From Hypomesus transpacificus (lineage: Eukaryota > Chordata > Actinopteri > Osmeriformes > Osmeridae): a stretch of DNA of 64,000 nt. The stretch covers positions 13,910,772 to 13,974,771 of the forward strand of contig NC_061070.1 in assembly GCF_021917145.1 (NCBI RefSeq), in the 5' to 3' direction. The notes below the pieces were generated by a model. That model ran no database searches, was not told the origin of the DNA, and was given only the letters and a program-made list of their open reading frames with translations. This document shows positions 14,101-27,020 of the stretch, piece by piece; position 1 is the stretch's first letter; each line of letters begins with the position of its first letter. Made by a program: the position numbers and the translations under genes.

Positions 14101-17100
14101 TTCTGTAAAACAGCCAGTTCAAGCACACCGGCAGTCGTGTTTGCATTTCTTATCCCTGAGTGCAAGCACCACTACAAAGTGGACAGAGAGCCTTGAAATC
14201 GAGAGTTCCTCCAACGAGTTCAAGTTGCTGTTTCTTTGCATACAGTACTCCTGCCAAACACTGTGTCCCCGACAGCTCTTGTAATCAAGCCACAATAACT
14301 TTCCACACTGCGTGGCTTGTGTTGCACTGTAACAGTAGGAACCATGAGCACACAGCGAAGGAAGTGCAATATTATACCGCATCATTTTTTTCCTCCTTCG
14401 ACGGAGACTGTTGTCTGATTGTACTGAAGTTCGGACAGGATTGGCCTGTTCTCTCTGTAATCTTTCCTCATTAATGAGCCTTGAATCAAGGCGAGCCTGG
14501 TGCTTTCCGCAAAGGTGCTATTGTCATGGCTCTGGAAACAGAATGATGCTGCTCTCGTCTATTAAAAGAAAAGCCAGCGTCAGATAAGCCAGCGTCAGAT
14601 AAGCCGGGCATCATTTGAGTACTAATAGACCACGCAGGGTGAGACTGTCACCAGAGTGATGAAAGGTTTATGTTCCTTCCTGGATTCAGTTTCATATCTT
14701 GTTTGTTTATTGTCTTATCCTGATTCTAGGTATTTCTGATGTATGTGTGTGTGTGTGTGTGTGAATCCCTTTGTTGTTTCTTGTATTAAAAATGTTAACG
14801 ACCAGTACAGGTGTGTCATTGTTTGTTTTCTTTATACTGTAATCCTATAGATGTCATGTGTGAAGATTGTGCTGGACGGATTGATATTATCTGGAGATGC
14901 CCTGAACATTTTCTCCTTTTATCTCCACATTAGGGAGGAAGGTTGGAGAGGAGGCTGTAACGATGGACCCCACATGTGCTGAAATCCACCAGTGGTATGT
15001 CTGTTGTCGACACAAGCTCTTTCCTCAAACCCCTTAATAGCAGGCACACCACAAGGACTATGTATAGCAAAGTATACAACCCCCCCCCCCCTGCCTAGGT
15101 TAACCTGGGATAATGTTACCAAGTCATAATTTTGGTGATATGTTGTATTGTAACTGGATCTGTGGTAGGTGGCCTCTCTCTCTTCACAATGCCTGTGTTC
15201 TCTCCCAGGACCGAGTTAGAGATGATGGTCACAAACTGTACTGTACTGTGTGGGGTGTAATTAAACCAACAATACAGGGTTCAAAATCAGCTGGAAACAA
15301 ACTGAAGCTTGATTTCACTTCCCACAAAATGCTTTACACAGCCCCTCCTGGAGTGCTGCTGTCTTTGGAGCACCTTCTTGACATAAATCAGTCAGGGTTG
15401 AGTTCAGATCCAATACAGCTTCCTGGTTGTTCTGAGACCTGAGAGAGGCTTGATGTTTGCAGAACAGTCAGTTTCCCCAGGAGAGAGGGTGTTACCAGGG
15501 TCTGCCAGGGTTGCAGACTAGGCTTGAGTATGTTTAGATTGAGTTAAAAACCGAAAGAGAACAGTCATCATCACTTAAATGGAGCTACATGGAAAACAAT
15601 TTCAGGTTTTCCTCTGTACCAATGAGCAGATCTGATAGGTGGTTGTAGCGCTGGTTACATGTCAGTGTTTACTATATGTCAACTTCATAGTAGTAGTGAG
15701 AGTAGAGCCTCTACTCTCTTACTCTCTTGGCTGTAGAAACCTGCACAACTCGGCTGTCATCAGTAGGTATTGTTGTGTAGAGGGTGGGGGAGCAAACACA
15801 CACACACACACACACTAAACACACACCAACATACAGTAAATATACAGGTGCACACACACACACACACATACTTATACATGCACCCATACATAGACACACA
15901 CACACACACTCTAATAGATCATTTTACTGAAACAAGAAATATCCAAACTTAGTGTTCAGTTTCCTCCAGCTGATATCATCACATCCCCCCCAGGCCCAGG
16001 AATGTAAACAGGTTTGGTATTTTTCAGATATCCTGGGTACAACTAAATGACACTCGTCGGTAGTCAGCTGTTAGGATTGCAGATACTATACAGTATTGTT
16101 ATGGCTAGAGTCGGATGCATGTTTTTTTGAGACCAGTGATAAAGACAGGTTCTCGACAGGCGCAATCCCACCGCCCTGCTCCCCTTCCCTCCATTTTGAT
16201 TAAAAAGTCGTGTCATCTTGGTTTCTTAGCGATCAAAGGAGAAATCTCCTTGCTTTTAATTAGTTCTGCAGAGCGAGCCAATGATGTGCCTCCCATTTGT
16301 ATTGGTGGAGGTCCCTCTACTGCATTGCTCATCTGAAACATTGCTCATGTCAGGACTTGACTGCCCATCATACAGAACACTAAACACCTGAATGGGGTAC
16401 AGCTTCAGTAGATAGCCAGCCAGTGACTATAATACTGCAACACCTTCCAGGCTCTGTGGTTGCCACAATTTAACACTGAAATCGGTGTGACCAATTCACT
16501 TTTGTTGTTATGTGGCTAGACTTCAGTATCTTTATATCGTTTAGTGTTTTACAAAGCCTATGCACATACATATTTTCCCCATTGGAAGGGATCCTTGTGA
16601 GGGTCATTACTGTATCTCCAGTGCGTGCTCTTGAACACAAGACACAGGGGGTCTACATTTTCTCATGGAAGTGTCCCGGAGTGCCTTGTGCTCTTGTGTG
16701 AGTCAGCAGTCCTGTTTGCCAAGCTCGTTCCAAATTAATTTGCGTTAGCTCATGCACATACCACTGCTCTCTGGATATCAAGTGAAAGAGAAGTCTGTTG
16801 TTTTAGTTAATTAACAACAACAGCTTAAAACAGCTTAATGCTTAATCCTATACGCACTAATGGAATTTGTAGGAATCTTAAACCACTTGGAGACGGTGGG
16901 TTTGTTTAACAGACATGGGGGAAAGTACATCAAGCTCCAGTCCGAGGGAGGAAGACAATGTATTCCCTGTAACTGTTGAAGCACTGTAGCACAGCTGTGA
17001 GTCACTTCAGAAACCTACGGCAGTGTAATTGAGCTGCCCACAGCAATCCACACTGACTCTCCTCCAGTGTTTAACTTTTCCCTCTTGCACACATAGTAGA

Positions 17101-18136
17101 GCTACTTGACAGTTCGACAATAGAACTAGTTTCAACCACAAGAACAATCTACCCAACACAGTATAGTTTGTGTGAAAGGCTTCTTTTAGCAGCTCTGAAG
17201 CTGCTGGGGCCACAACATGCTGTAGTTGTATGATGGGGTATCATTGTATGTGTATTTGGATAACCTCAGCAGGCAGACAGGAGGCATAATTGCATTGTGG
17301 CATCACCAGCTTTGTTTCTGGGTGCATTTTCATTGATCCTCGTGTTTGAATTTAGCCCATGTAAATCCCCAACGGTAAGGCCCCTAGGCCAGTACAAAGG
17401 CCTGAGGATTACTGGTCGGTGCCTGTCAGGAGCGGGGTCAATCTGACCTCTGGGACAGCCATTTTCAACTCCACGCAGGCCTTTGTTGCGGCGCTCATCA
17501 CTGGTGTTTCCGTGACACCGTTGCATTCTGCTCTCGTGTGTTACTGCCCGCACGCCACCCAAACCTGGTTTGATCAGATGTTCCCCTGGCTCCACGTGTT
17601 CTAGAGCATCCGACGGCGACTACTGACGATTCGCACTTTCTCAAGCTGTCAAAAACAGTTGTGACAGACAGTGTCCAACAAAAAAAATCACACGCAAAGC
17701 ACAATTTGTTCCATCTCCTTTGGCTAAATACATTAGCAAACACCACTCTCACAAACTCCGAAACAGGTTGTCCTGAAACCAGAGTTCCCCCTCTTGTTGT
17801 TCTGCTGTTTTTTACCCGCGGCACTGGTTCTCCCTGTCTTTACTTAAATTAGTTCTCTCTGTTTGGATTTGAAGACTGAAATTAATCTGCTTCTTCCGCT
17901 AAGCAGTTGACATGTAGACCCTTCACTTATTCGCCCTGTAGACCAGGGGAATTTTTGTGTCCATCGAGGAAGATAAAGAGCAATCTTGTGCAATCCCCCT
18001 TTTCATCACTCCTTGCTGCCTCACCGCCACACGGAGAGGAACGTTTGTTATTTCAGCAGAGGGAGGAAAAAAGGCTGAACATGAGAAAGGCCCCTGAGGC
18101 TTAGCACACCCTTTCCCATCCCCCGCGTTCTCACCA

Positions 18137-18177
<41 letters not shown>

Positions 18178-21100
18178 CTCTCTCTCTCTTTCTCTCTCTC
18201 ACTCTCTCTCTCTCTCTCTCTTTATATATACTTGTATCAAATGTCTCTCTCTCTTTCTATATATACTTGTATCAAATGTAAACGTTACATAAGCAGTGGT
18301 TTCCAATTCTCCTAGAAAGAACGTGAAAAACAGATTTGATTTGAAAACTGCTTGACAAGTGACAGGTGAATGTCTGCAAGTAGGGTGGAGGAGTAGGAAG
18401 GGTTAAGAATATGTAAATGTGACGCAGGTTAAACCTAATCTGTTCTCCAGATCAAAAGTAGCCACCATTACACTATCATTACTCCATTTTACCTACATCT
18501 TACATACTGTAAAACAGCCATGTACTATTTCGACACACTTTAAAACAGCCATGTAGTATTTCTAAATATACTGTAAAACAGCCATGTAGTATTTCTACAT
18601 ACTGTAAAACAGCCATGTAGTATTTATACACACTGTAAAACAGCCATGTAGTATTTCTACATACTGTAAAACAGCCATGTAGTATTTCTACATACTGTTA
18701 AACAGCCATGTAGTATTTCTACATACTGTAAAACAGCCATGTAGTATTTCTACATACTGTAAAACAGCCATGTAGTATTTCTACATACTGTTAAACAGCC
18801 ATGTAGTATTTCTACACATTGTATAACAGCCCTGGAGTATTTCCTCACAGGGGAACTCCAGCCCTTCTAAAAGACATGATGAGCCAAGATCATTTTGTTC
18901 TTTTCAACCCCAGCACCCCTGAATCCACACATACCTCTCATTTGGCACTGCCAGACTGCTTATATGCTGAATAATGATACTAAGCTCACCACTCAGAGCA
19001 GGAAAACATGCCCTGTGGTAACCCTTGAGCAACATCCCCCTGTCCCTCACCTGTGCAGAATCAGATCCACGGTTACATTCAGATTCAGACAACTTTGTTG
19101 ATACCAAGAAGGGCAATTCATTTGCAGCTTAGTCAGTCCCTACAATCAATTTAAAAACTAAACAACTTATCCACACACGTGCTAAAAACTACACACAACT
19201 TAAAAAACACTGGTATGCCTCTCAGTGTTCTCCTCTCCTGTCTGCACACTATAGTGCAGAGTATTGCAGTTAATCACATTATATTGACTTAGACAAAGAT
19301 TTATTGTTTCCCATGTCATTCTTTACACATTGCAAGCTACAAGTGGAGTACTGTCTAGGGGTGCTAGACAGTACCTCCTTCTCGTTGTCTCTTTAGGACA
19401 TTGTTTATTTTGTCAAGTATTAATGTTAGTATTTCTCAAGGTGCTTAGCCCCCCTCTAGTCAGTTTCTGACCCTGAACACGTTTTAATTCACAAAGTATG
19501 TCTCAGGGCTCGACAATAATGATGGCCCGGGGAAAGTAAAAAATAACATTTGGACAGTTAAACTAGCAACTCACTGTCCCAATCGGGCCACTGCAAAGCA
19601 TTAATTGAAAGAAAAAGAATTGCATTATATAACTTAACATCTTGCATGTTTTGATATCTGATAAATGCATAAATAACTCTGCAGCGCGTGGGGCACACTG
19701 TTGGCCAATCAATAGTTGAAGAGTGAGTAGTAGTCAAATTGTAATTTTCTAATCTCAATTAAAAAAAATACAACTGGGGCGAGACACTGAAGTGAAGATG
19801 GCATCAAAGGAGAGCTATGAACTCAAACGGAAGCGACTTTTTTTATGGAACTAAGACGCACTGTGTCGTCTGTCGTATGTTACCGTCTAAAGCAGACAAA
19901 AGTGGATGTTTTTACACAGGCACCGACAATTTTTGAAAACAATCCCTGACCAACCATGCTAGCAGACAGCACCTGGTTTGCGTGACAGCTAAGCGGGTGG
20001 TTGACAATCCATCTTCTGGGCCGTTGACTGTGCTGGTCAGAATTTAAATGCAGATGCCCATCGTGTTATTGCACGACTTATAACAACAGCATATCACTTA
20101 ATTAAGACGGACCAGCCGTTCGCCTTGTTCCCCGGGCAGTTCAATAACTGCAGCAGAATAGTGTCGACTTATGTACTCAGTATCATACTGATGAAATGCT
20201 ATGGAAGCTTTTATATTTTAGCATTGAGGGACCAGAGGTTTCACAGTTTCAGCCAGACAGAGTTTTACAGAGATGGCTGCAGATGTCAGCAGGGGAGAGA
20301 GCACGTCATGTTTGAGGTTAAAAGTCCATTGTTTTGCTGACTCTGTCTGGCTTTTGAAAACTCTGTCTGGCTGAAACTGTGAAACCTCTGGTCCCTCAAT
20401 GCTAAAATACCTTTGGTTTTTTTCCCACAGAAAGTGATTTCATTTTAGTTCTTTTTATATCCAGGATGTGTTTAATAAATGGTTAAACATGTTAACAGAA
20501 TAACATAACTTATAGTCTTTGGTTTTAACGTTGAGCCCTGGTGTATGATTGGCTAGTTCCCAGATTAGGAAAGTGAACCTCAACAAGGTTAGGGTGAGAC
20601 CAGATAATCATCCATTGGTTTGGTCACAACTAACTGTCTAACTGTTCACAACTAACGTCCAGCTGCTAAGACCATCACATCCCACAACAAGTTTTCATTG
20701 GAAGCCTGTCGGCACAACTGAGCAGATAACATCTGAACGTCTGTTGTTGATCTCCCCACTCCAGCGAGTGTCAGCTAGCGGTTCTCTGGCTGCACCCCAT
20801 GCAGATCTATTAAAATAAACAATTCAGAGTAACACTTAAACAAGCTAACTTCTATCGCCCTGGAGGAGAATTAATGGTAAAGACACGCTTTTCTTTCTTT
20901 TTTTTCTTCTTCTTTCATTTGCAGTTTTTTTTTTACCACCCACTTGTGGAATAGCATACAGTAAGTGTGAACTTGTCTTCAGTGTACATGCTTTAGCTAT
21001 AGCCAAGGCTGAAGCTATTAATCTAAAACCGTCGGATTGGACAAATACAGGCAAATCATGTTTTTAAAACAAGTGTTTCTTAGTTGACTTAACTGTAGAC

Positions 21101-24100
21101 ACAGCCCAGTCCATCACACTTTTGTCTTTTGGGCTTTTTTCTTTTGAATATCAAGCAACACACACCAATCTACCATCAGTGCCAATAGCCTCTTCACTGT
21201 CACATGAAACCCCACACACACCCCACCCCACCCCCCTTTCCTTTGTACAAAAGGTGTTTGTGTCCCGCTGTAGTGTTTGACACTGAGTACCAGCAGGATT
21301 ACAGCAACCTTGTTGTGAAAGGACTTTGATCACCTCACCACAGAGCCCAGCTACCCGCTGGGAGCTGGTGGCCAAGTCCCCCTGTACACAGGCTAGTATT
21401 ATCTACCCCTCAGTCCCTGACTGGCCCTAGCCACCCCTCATTAGTCATTTGGAGGCTGATCTTATCTCTGATGCAGTTGTGTAACGAGGAGGCTGTCGGG
21501 GGGGCGGGGGGGGGGTTGTTGTGGGCGTCCAGCGCCTCTGGGTGGAGTGTTGGTTAGTGACCCAAGGAATGGGTGGTGTTAGGCACCCACCCCAGTGCCC
21601 TACTCTCGGCTCACCCTCTGTTACCACTCCTGTGGGAGCGAGGTCGAATTACTGTACAAATCTGTATTACAAGACAAGTGAGGCCATGACTGTGTGTGCT
21701 AAATTAGAACACTTTTTTGTCCTACTTTTTGTTCATTTCCCTCTCAAAGTAACGATCACAGGCACCACTGTGTTTGTCTCTTTGTTTAAAGGTATGCCAT
21801 CATGTGTGGTATCATGGCAGAGTATGAGACTGTCCAGAATAGGATAAAGAATGGTTACATCTTTAAGGTAAGTACTTTTGACAGTAACCACACTATATGC
21901 ATCTCAACTGATCACTTATGCCAGCTGAATTTGTAAGAACTAATAAATACAAAATGATTCATGTAAGAAAGGTTTTGTTTTTGACGTCTTAACCCGTTTA
22001 GTCTGTCAGATATGAATGATTCTGTGCACCATTTACAAATGAACAGAAACAACTGTGCCTGTGCACACAAATGAGGACAGTGCTTCTATGCGATACAGGT
22101 GTTCAGTGCCCGTGGGCTATTCAAACTACTTCCATTCTGCCACTCACAAGCTTTCGGTGTCGGTTGCATAACGCCGTCGTGAGAAGAAACGGCACGTAGC
22201 ATTTATTTTAGCTGACAGTCATTTCCCAAACACTGTTTACCTGCAAGGCCTAGCATGTGAGCCGTCTAGGGGAACAAACAAGGAAGGAGGGTATGAAAGA
22301 AGAGAGAAAAAGACTGGGGGGGGGAGAGCAAATGGAGATTTCATGATAGAGACCGAGGGAGTGTGTGGGGCTTTCGTGCTGTCGCGTGTGTGAGTGATGA
22401 TTGTTAAATACCTGCGATTGCGTGTAGATGGACGGCTCCTTTTATTCACAACCGCTTTTTTTTCTTTCCAGGAGCATCTAGATAAAGCCATCGAGCTGAA
22501 GCCTCAGGATCCCATGTCCTACTACTTGCTGGGTCGTTGGTGTCATGCGGTATGTGTTCTACCCCATAGACAGAGACCACTGCACCAGCACACCTATTAT
22601 ACTTAATGTCACTCTTGATTTCTATATCGTTTTTTGAATGGCTCTGCTATTGGCCAAACCCCAGATTCATTTGCACCGTTTAGCTATCCCATGGCGTTTA
22701 TTTGCCCTCTATGGTATTGTTAGCCTTAAATGCACTTTTTCTCCCAACACAGTATGTTTTATTGTGTTTCTGTCCAATAATGTTATACGAAGGTGAATCT
22801 AGAAGTGTTGGTATATCAGTACCTTCCTGTTCAACAATGTTCTTCTGTTGAAGCTCAGGCAGCGGCCTTGTTAAAAGGCTGCCGCTGATGCCAGGGCAAT
22901 ACTACACCTGCAATTACAGGTTGCTATTATGAATGGGAGAAGGAAGGAGCTCTGCGTGTGTTTGACCCTGGCCAATAATCTTGTTCCTGGAAATGTCCCT
23001 GTGGAATAGAATATGGTGCCATGGTTCGCGCGCTGCTAGACGATTCTCAACTAAATTCACTAAATGTCAAATTGAGCATGTCTGTAGAGATTAGAAGCTT
23101 TTTCCTGTTTCCTGTTGTGTCTTCTAGGATTTGGAACTGCAGCCTTGTTCATCAGTCATACTTTTGTGGCTTTTTTGACTCTTTTCAGGTGGCCCAGTTG
23201 TCCTGGATTGAGAGGAAGGTTGCAGCTACATTGTTTGGGGAGCCTCCAAGTGCCACAGTCCAAGATGCTCTGGAGTACTTCCTCAAGGTACTTTAATTCA
23301 CCATGCTGTACAGAGCACACGGGTACAAACTTGTACGATTTAGGCGGTATATACTAGACACACGGCTTCTGCAAACCTTGTCCGTCTTCCATTCAAACAT
23401 ACCTATAGCATAACATACCTGAAAAAAATATGTTCCAAAACCCCAGGTATTTAAAAGATGCTTCATCTGTGTGTTCCGTGCTTCATATGTTTATATAGAG
23501 AACTAAAATTGCTGCTGGCCAAGATTCCCCTTCATGCCTTAGCCTCACACCTTGTGTATCTCACCAATCTATTGGATTGAAGTGGTCTGTGTTGTGACTT
23601 GTTCCTCTTGGCCACAAGGAGAGCACTCCTCAGAGGCTGTGTCTCGCTTCCACAAACACATCCTGATGGTAGCGACAGCCTAAAACAAAAACCCTGCAAC
23701 TCAGGGCTCAGGTGTATATAGTACAGGGGCTACTTTACCAATTGTGCAGATAATGTAACGTTTACGGGGTGGGTGGGATGGGGGAGGTATAACTGTTAGT
23801 AGATCTGGAGAGCTGTTGTGTTCCAGACAATTACCTTTCAGAACCTACCTTAACTTATTTTATGAATTCATGCATCAAAGTGTGTTCTGTACAGTTTTTA
23901 TCAACAAAAAGAAGTATAATAAGGTCATGTATAACATGTGTTTTATTTGGGGATTTTTTTCACAGGTGGAGGAGCTCAGTCCCAAATATTCCAAACTCAA
24001 CTATGTGTTTTTAGCAAAGGTAAGGATTTGGCATACTTTTTTTCTTTCATGCCTTATTGGTCAGATATGTAAGATACCCTGTTGTTTTCCATGGACAGTA

Positions 24101-24349
24101 ACACAGGTTTTTTGTGTGGCCAGTGTTACAAAGACCTGGGTCAGAAAGGCCAGGCTAAGAAGATGTGTGAAGCTGCATGCTTAATGGACACAGTCTCCAA
24201 AGAGGTATGTAGTGACTTACTACTGCACTTTGAGGCCAAGGGTCCATATTTTGGACACAGTGCTCCATATGCAAGTTGTTTCTCTGTCTTATTTCAAGGA
24301 TGATGAGGCACAGAAGGAGCTGGACTTACTTCACCCATCGCTAGGTTAA
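6708..24349 (+). CDS. rmdn2: Regulator of microtubule dynamics protein 2 (RMDN2/FAM82A1), 10 coding exons
   Basis: Coding exons: 6708-7165, 13206-13386, 13510-13612, 14934-14994, 21792-21867, 22472-22549, 23189-23287, 23966-24019, 24124-24204 and 24299-24349. All have GT-AG boundaries and compatible phases, giving 413 aa (human about 410). The start ATG lies 9 bases inside an exon whose acceptor is at 6697-6698, so a non-coding exon is upstream. Visible: an N-terminal membrane anchor (about residues 8-25) followed by a basic patch, a coiled-coil-like stretch ([20 protein letters not shown]), the family motif [11 protein letters not shown] at the exon 1/2 junction, then TPR-like helices ([45 protein letters not shown]). 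The family associates with microtubules and membranes; its molecular role is poorly defined. RMDN1 and RMDN3 are less likely, because the N-terminal anchor and the EAESEGGY segment match RMDN2 and the gene faces cyp1b1. Confidence 0.95.
7166..13205 (+). other. rmdn2 intron, 6.0 kb
   Basis: No independent gene seen. It contains a GA/GCGA microsatellite at about 11,027-11,138 whose Arg-Glu open frames are artefacts, and a weak tRNA-like patch near 13,060 (rejected). The 3' end is a normal polypyrimidine-AG acceptor. Confidence 0.6.
11027..11138. repeat. (GA)n microsatellite with GCGA interruptions
   Basis: About 110 bp of GA dinucleotide broken at intervals by GC (AGAGAGCGAG pattern), inside the rmdn2 intron. 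The interruptions suggest an older, partly stabilised array. Confidence 0.93.
13613..14933 (+). other. rmdn2 intron, 1.3 kb
   Basis: No gene seen. It contains a short TG run at about 14,742-14,762 and two tandem copies of a 17-bp unit (AGCCAGCGTCAGATA plus two bases) near 14,571-14,605. Confidence 0.5.
15795..15910. repeat. (CA)n microsatellite, imperfect
   Basis: Three CA-rich blocks separated by short unique sequence, within the rmdn2 intron. Confidence 0.85.
18139..18252. repeat. (CT)n microsatellite with a short flanking duplication
   Basis: CT dinucleotide array. The block TATATATACTTGTATCAAAT appears at its right edge (about 18,222) and again about 35 bp downstream, so replication slippage copied flanking sequence along with CT units. 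Confidence 0.88.
18505..18842. repeat. 31-bp minisatellite, about 11 copies
   Basis: Tandem array of a 31-bp unit containing AACAGCCATGTAGTATTTCT. About eleven copies are recognisable by the CAGCCATG core. Central copies are nearly identical, and the two ends are diverged or a few bases shorter. The period is not a multiple of three, so it is not coding. Confidence 0.93.
19798..20165 (+). pseudogene. Decayed hAT/ZNF862-like (TTF-type zinc finger) gene remnant
   Basis: Reading + with interruptions gives [15 protein letters not shown], then after a frame change [26 protein letters not shown], a stop, [30 protein letters not shown], further stops, then [18 protein letters not shown]. The order CxxC, TGxxNF, LxxHxxSxxH, and then a TAYxxxKxxxPF helix is that of the TTF/BED-like finger and adjoining region of hAT-derived ZNF862-like proteins. 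At least one frameshift and several stops break it, and the catalytic part is absent. It is a dead fragment of a transposon or a domesticated transposase gene in an rmdn2 intron. The family call rests on motif order recalled without a search. Confidence 0.5.
20214..20409. repeat. Perfect 53-bp inverted repeat with 90-bp spacer
   Basis: The arm at 20,214-20,266 is the exact reverse complement of 20,357-20,409 (53/53). The first mismatches fall immediately outside and inside. The spacer also carries an extra copy of CTCTGTCTGGCT (20,341-20,352) in the orientation of the right arm. The locus is transcribed as part of the rmdn2 intron, so the pre-mRNA would contain a long perfect hairpin. Confidence 0.93.
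21868..23965 (+). other. Short rmdn2 introns between closely spaced 3' exons
   Basis: Introns 21,868-22,471, 22,550-23,188 and 23,288-23,965 (604, 639 and 678 bp) separate the TPR-encoding exons. I see no further genes or repeats in them. Confidence 0.6.
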
Positions 24350-26711
24350 GGACTTTGAGGACCAAAGGCTATATGTAACTACCCACAAGACCCTGAACTT
24401 CCATGCTCTTTAAGGGAACCAAAAGTCTGTCCTCAGTAGCAGTATCCACAGGGACCCATGTGACAGAGGGGGGACAGAATATTTGCAGGTGCACTCTGTG
24501 AGTGGAGGTGACTGAATCAGCTGTGTGAAGGATCACATTATGTACAGTCTCCAAACACAAAGGTCTATCGCTGTTATCTGGAACAAAGTTTACAATGTCT
24601 CATTTGTATTCATCTGGTTGTGCAGCAAACAATAACATACTTGGAGTTCCAGGTGACATCTTTGATCAGAAACTACAATTACCTATCAAGGGACCTTGAG
24701 GTAAATTCCGGCACATTAAAGCATAATCAATTTTATTATGTAGCTAGATCACAATTCTAATGGAAGGTTTTAACTGTCATTTTACTGTTTCCATGTTGGA
24801 GTCCCATATCATATCACCAACACATATGGATGCATATCAAGCAAGACTGTATGACATTGATTATTGCACTGATCTTACCTGCATTGGCATGCTCTACAGT
24901 GTGTTTTATAGATCCCAAAGTTCCTCTTAACTGTCTGGTTTTGACTAAATTATATTCAAGTCTTCTTGTTCTTTCTCTTTCCATGTCCTGTTTTTGTTTT
25001 GGCTGACAAATAATAACTAAACCACTTTAAACATCAATGCCCAAACAAGACTGCCACAATGGCCACTAAATTACCCAGTATCCCCTATCTCTGACATCCT
25101 TTGAAACATTGTCATTTTTAGAAAACACCTGAAAAGACTTCAGGGTCATAGCAAACTGTCTGTAGTGGAGCGACGGGTCTAGTACCCGTCTAGGGGAGAT
25201 CTAGACTTCTGGACGGTTTCAGTCTTAACTGATATCATGGTGCTGTACCTTGTATTCCAACAGCATTCATTGGCGTAGAAATTGATAGTGATTTTGATAC
25301 GATATTTTTTTATTTTAAACTTTGGATAGTGGATTATGTATGTCAGTTTAACGTTGATATCTTTTAGGATTATTTTCTGGTCAAATATAATATTTTGGTT
25401 AATGGCTGCTGATAAGTTAAGGTTGTATAACCTTGATGGTGTGCATGATGGTCCTCCAATTTAACATTATGAATGATCAAATGTCTTGCCCGCTGTTATT
25501 TTTTCTGTTTCAGAAAAGGCAATTGATTTTGTTTTTGTCTTGACTTATACTGTTTGTTGTGAAGTAAATTATCTTCAAAATACAAAAAGGATATAATAAT
25601 ATAATCTAATCAGTACACGATGTAGAAATACTACATCACAGACACTACTACTCAATGGCAGTGGTGTTTCTCCTTGCCATTTAAGTCGATAAATATGTGC
25701 AATCCAGATATTTGTCGCATGTGGTCATTAAACAAAATACAATCCTTTTAACAACAGTTTCCAACTGTTTGTGTTTTAGCTGATGAATTGTCCACTTGAT
25801 TAAACCAAACCAACCAAATATTTAAACTGGCTTCATACCAAATGCAACAGAAATGTGAGGAATTTAAACAAGTTCTGACTTGAGATGAATGTTCAGTTTT
25901 ATTTATAAGCCCACCTTACTTTTTTTGACAGTCATTTGGAAGTTGTCATTGGATCAAATCAATTCCTAATTCCCGCCAGTCTGTTCATGTTGCAAGGTAT
26001 CTTTGGCAGAACCATAGACACAAGTGTTTACTCAGAGCTAAATTTGAATCAGAAAGATTCTTGTAAAGGTTTTTTGCCTCATATTTGGACCCATTCCACT
26101 GTGACTAGTTTTTGTGTGTACTAGCTGCATTAAAGTCAACTATCACAGCAAATGCTGGACTATGAATTCTAAGTTCTTGTGAACTTTCAGTTGTTCTTCA
26201 AAACTCATTGTTTTTCTTCTGCTGCAGCTACTGATATCTGAAAAATTGGGAAATTAAAGAGACCAACACGGACAGGGCTTGTGAGCTTAGAGAGTGAAGT
26301 ATTGCTGACCTTTGATGTAACAAAATACAATACTAATTACTGTACCTTTTCATATTGTGTTGTATGTGTACAGCCAGAGATCTGGGTTTCCTTTGTGCCT
26401 GAGCTGGAGCTAGGACCAAAACCAACATAAAACTGAAGAACCTGAGCTCTTTGCCCACCCTCATTATTCCAAAAGAGAACAAGAGAACAGGGGGAGTCCT
26501 CGTGAACCCCTGTGGCGGGGGCTAAGCAGGGCATGACAAATGCTGGCCAGTTGCCCGGGTTTATCCCCAGGTCAAAAACATGGGTATAAGCAGATTTCTA
26601 AATGGGAAAAATGTGCCAATCTTGAAACATTTGTTAAAAGTCAATTTCAGTGTATCAATTGTGTGTCTGCCTTCACTATAAAGTATTTTTTGACAAAATC
26701 TAAAATCGCTG

Positions 26712-27020
26712 GCAGGACCTGTAACCTAGAGGTGAGGCCTACCAGGACCTTCAACCTAGAGGTGAGGCCTACCAGGACCTGTAATCTAGTGGTGAGGCCT
26801 TCCAGGACCTGTAACCTAGTGGTTAGGCCTACCAGGACCTTCAACCTAGAGGTGAGGCCTACCAGGACCTGTAATTTAGTGGTGAGGCCTTCCAGGACCT
26901 GTAACCTAGTGGTGAAGCCTACCAGGACCTGTAACCTAGTGGTGAGGCCTACCAGAACCTGTATCCTAGTGGTGAGGCCTACCAGTTTGTGTAACCTTGA
27001 GTTGAGGCCAAGAAGGACCT
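26712..27020. repeat. 30-bp minisatellite, about 10 copies
   Basis: Tandem 30-bp unit containing GGACCTGTAACCTAGTGGTG and ending GGCCTACCA. Variants alternate (CTTCAACCTAGAG versus CTGTAACCTAGTG) in a partly higher-order pattern. Because 30 is divisible by three, frames remain open on both strands (for example a repeated RPTRTCNLVV peptide); this does not indicate a gene. Confidence 0.93.

Larger units (their letters stand above)
14995..21791 (+). other. rmdn2 intron, 6.8 kb, repeat-rich
   Basis: Largest rmdn2 intron. It carries a CA-rich microsatellite (15,795-15,910), a CT array (18,139-18,252), the 31-bp minisatellite, a hAT/ZNF862-like remnant and a perfect 53-bp inverted repeat, each listed separately. 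The rest shows no coding potential I can support. Confidence 0.6.
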
